Source of the DNA: Mycetocola lacteus
GTDB taxonomy: Bacteria > Actinomycetota > Actinomycetes > Actinomycetales > Microbacteriaceae
DNA length: 64,000 nt
Assembly: GCF_003667575.1 (NCBI RefSeq)
Contig: NZ_RCUY01000002.1
Location: 124,001 to 188,000, forward strand
Direction of reading: 5' to 3'
In this document: positions 62,548 through 64,000 of the stretch, piece after piece
How positions within the stretch are numbered: position 1 is the first letter of the stretch
Layout of the letters: each line of letters starts with the position of its first letter
Translations under genes and position numbers: made by a program
The notes under the pieces: generated by a model
The model's database searches: none
Told to the model about the DNA's origin: nothing
Seen by the model: only the letters and a program-made list of their open reading frames with translations

Positions 62548-62561
62548 GTGGATGGTGCTCC

Positions 62562-63740
62562 TCAGTTGATGTAGCGGCGGTTGATACGGGCGCCGATCCC
62601 GCAGTAAATCTCGTGTTCCAGGGTACCCGCCCAGGCTGCCCATTCGGACACCGTGGGTTCACCCTGGGTGCCCGGTCCAAACAGGATCGCGGTGTCACCC
62701 TCGGCAACCGGATCATCGCCAAGATCCACCATAATCTGGTCCATCGAGATACGCCCAGCTACGCGCCGTCTTTTTCCGCCGAGCCACACCTCGGCCTTGC
62801 CCGCCGCCGCCCAGGGCAGGCCGTCGGCGTAGCCCACGGCGATCAGAGCCAGGGTCGTGTCGCGCTCCAGCGTGTAGGTGTGGGAGTAGGAGACTCCCTC
62901 GCCGGCGAAGGCGCGCTTGACCTGCATGACGCGGGCGGTGAGGGTCATTGCGTGGCGCAGACCGATCCCCGCCTCGTCGATGCCGTAGACCCCGGCACCC
63001 AGGCGCACCATGTTGTAGAGGGAGGGATCGATCAGGCTGACACCGCTGGAGTTGGCCAGGTGGGTGAATTCGGGGTCCAGGCCCGCGGCACGGGCGGTCT
63101 GGATTGCCTGCTGGAGCCGGTCGGACTGGGCCCGGGTGCGCTCGGCGTCGAGGTCTCCGGCGTGAGACAGGTGCGACCAGATGCCACGGATACTCAGCGA
63201 GCCCTCGGTCTCAAAACGGGCGGCTTCGGCCACCAGTGTTTCCCATTCGGCCGCGACGGTGCCGCCACGGTTGAGGCCGGTTTCGACCTCCAGGTGTACG
63301 TTCACTCCGGTATTCTCGGCGGCCACCGCACGCAGGTTGTCGAGACCCGAGACGCTGATGTCGATGTCGTTGGCGCGGGCATGCCGGGCAAAATTGGGCA
63401 CATCGTTGAGCCAGGCAAACATCGGGGCTTCCTCGCCCGTCGCGCGCAGCTGCAGCGCCTCGCTCAGCCGGGCGAATCCGAGCAGGTCCGCGCCACCCTC
63501 AAGCGCCGCGGTGGCCGAGGCCGGGGCCCCGTGCCCGAATGCGTCCGCCTTGACCGCGGCCATGATTTTGCCCTGCGGATAGTGCGCGCGGAACGTGCGA
63601 ATGTTGTGCCGAATCGCCTCGAGGTCCACGATCGCCTCGGCCGCAAACACTGTGGGCGGGACAAACGCCGTGGGGTCCGCGACGCCGCCGTCCACTGCGG
63701 AACCGGACAACGCTGCTGCGGGGGAATCGTTCACACTCAC
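62562..63740 (-). CDS. alr: alanine racemase
   Basis: A 392-residue fold-type III PLP enzyme producing D-alanine. The PLP lysine is K64 in MAAVKADAFGHG (usual VVKANAYGHG), HSHMARA-like WSHLSHAGD follows, and catalytic Tyr lies in GEGVSYSHTYTLERDTTL; GYADGLPWAA and GRISMDQIMVDLGD are C-terminal motifs. The first ~28 residues are an Ala/Gly-rich extension. The GTG at 63740 was chosen because TACGCT lies 6 nt upstream; the next GTG two codons in is an alternative. Confidence 0.95.
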   Translation of the reverse strand: MSVNDSPAAALSGSAVDGGVADPTAFVPPTVFAAEAIVDLEAIRHNIRTFRAHYPQGKIMAAVKADAFGHGAPASATAALEGGADLLGFARLSEALQLRATGEEAPMFAWLNDVPNFARHARANDIDISVSGLDNLRAVAAENTGVNVHLEVETGLNRGGTVAAEWETLVAEAARFETEGSLSIRGIWSHLSHAGDLDAERTRAQSDRLQQAIQTARAAGLDPEFTHLANSSGVSLIDPSLYNMVRLGAGVYGIDEAGIGLRHAMTLTARVMQVKRAFAGEGVSYSHTYTLERDTTLALIAVGYADGLPWAAAGKAEVWLGGKRRRVAGRISMDQIMVDLGDDPVAEGDTAILFGPGTQGEPTVSEWAAWAGTLEHEIYCGIGARINRRYIN

Positions 63741-63746
63741 CCCCTA

Positions 63747-63752
63747 AGCGTA
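63747..63752 (-). promoter_or_regulatory. -10 box of alr-ddl
   Basis: TACGCT on the minus strand, 6 nt before the alr GTG at 63740; leaderless-type spacing. Confidence 0.5.
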
Positions 63753-63933
63753 CGGGGCAAACCGGTGTTTGCCCGCATGCGCCGCCCCGGTCGCCGCCGT
63801 TCCCGGCGTCTCGCCCGTTCCGACAGCGGTGCACCCCGCCGGGAATCGACCCTGGAATCCGTCGTCGGGCGGGGCTAAGCTGGCTGCGACGAGCGGACCG
63901 GTGTTGCTGCGGGTCCGGGAAATGGGGACACAT

Positions 63934-64000
63934 ATGGGCATTTCGCTCTACTACAGCGCCTCGCGCGCACATCCGATTACCGCGGTGGAGAACGCCGTGA
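63934..64000 (+). CDS. unidentified protein, 3' end outside window
   Basis: An ATG at 63934 preceded by GGGGA opens a frame that runs off the window; 22 codons are visible (MGISLYYSASRAHPITAVEN and on). Too short to assign. Divergent from alr. Confidence 0.5.
   Translation, partial: MGISLYYSASRAHPITAVENAV

Overview
The window is GC-rich DNA (about 65% or more by eye) from an actinobacterium, most likely a member of the Microbacteriaceae. That placement is inferred from several things: a LexA box of the actinobacterial type TCGAAC-N4-GTTCGA, an ImuA/ImuB/DnaE2 mutasome, a PerM-like protein beside purN-purH, a monomer-length NADP-type isocitrate dehydrogenase of about 404 residues, GTG/TTG starts, and many genes whose start codon lies 6-7 nt after a TANNNT -10 box (leaderless transcripts). 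No rRNA, tRNA, CRISPR array, transposase or prophage gene was found.

Layout. 1-9.4 kb: regulators and redox enzymes (a TetR fragment, two SDR oxidoreductases, a TetR-GAPDH pair, a flavin monooxygenase divergent from its TetR regulator over a perfect 35-bp palindrome, a DUF2000/Lrp divergent pair, an MFS transporter and small membrane proteins). 9.5-10.3 kb: a small helical protein and two small membrane proteins. 10.3-16.2 kb: the SOS mutasome imuA-imuB-dnaE2 behind a LexA box. 16.3-22.1 kb: an aldose epimerase, a lower-GC DUF3800 gene, and glyA-folD behind a ZTP (pfl-motif) riboswitch, with nagA divergent. 22.2-29.7 kb: a DUF1266 protein and a six-gene Mrp Na+/H+ antiporter operon with fused MrpA-MrpB. 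29.7-38.6 kb: an MFS exporter, purU, a PL7 alginate lyase, an FAD-linked oxidase, two lipoproteins, icd, a GNAT protein and an alkyltransferase-like protein. 38.6-42.2 kb: a heterodimeric ABC exporter.

42.4-56.6 kb is the most distinctive region. It starts with a divergent DeoR-family regulator, followed by a tightly packed operon: SIS-domain sugar-phosphate isomerase/deaminase, ROK kinase, PfkB-family kinase, class II aldolase, CUT1 ABC importer (binding protein and two permeases) and a cytoplasmic GH20 hexosaminidase. It ends with two tandemly duplicated secreted proteins that carry ricin-type lectin modules around an unrecognised, probably beta-propeller, core. With nagA elsewhere in the window supplying deacetylation, the gene set fits an import-and-degrade route for amino-sugar oligosaccharides. 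The galactosamine branch (galactosamine-6-P to tagatose-6-P to tagatose-1,6-bisphosphate to trioses) is favoured because a dedicated kinase and aldolase are present. The two secreted proteins are the best candidates for undescribed carbohydrate-active or carbohydrate-binding proteins.

56.7-64 kb: a small membrane protein, perM-like-purN-purH, a lipoprotein, and alr-ddl for D-Ala-D-Ala supply, with an unidentified gene running off the right edge. One-carbon and purine metabolism recur across the window (glyA, folD, purU, purN, purH, the ZTP riboswitch).
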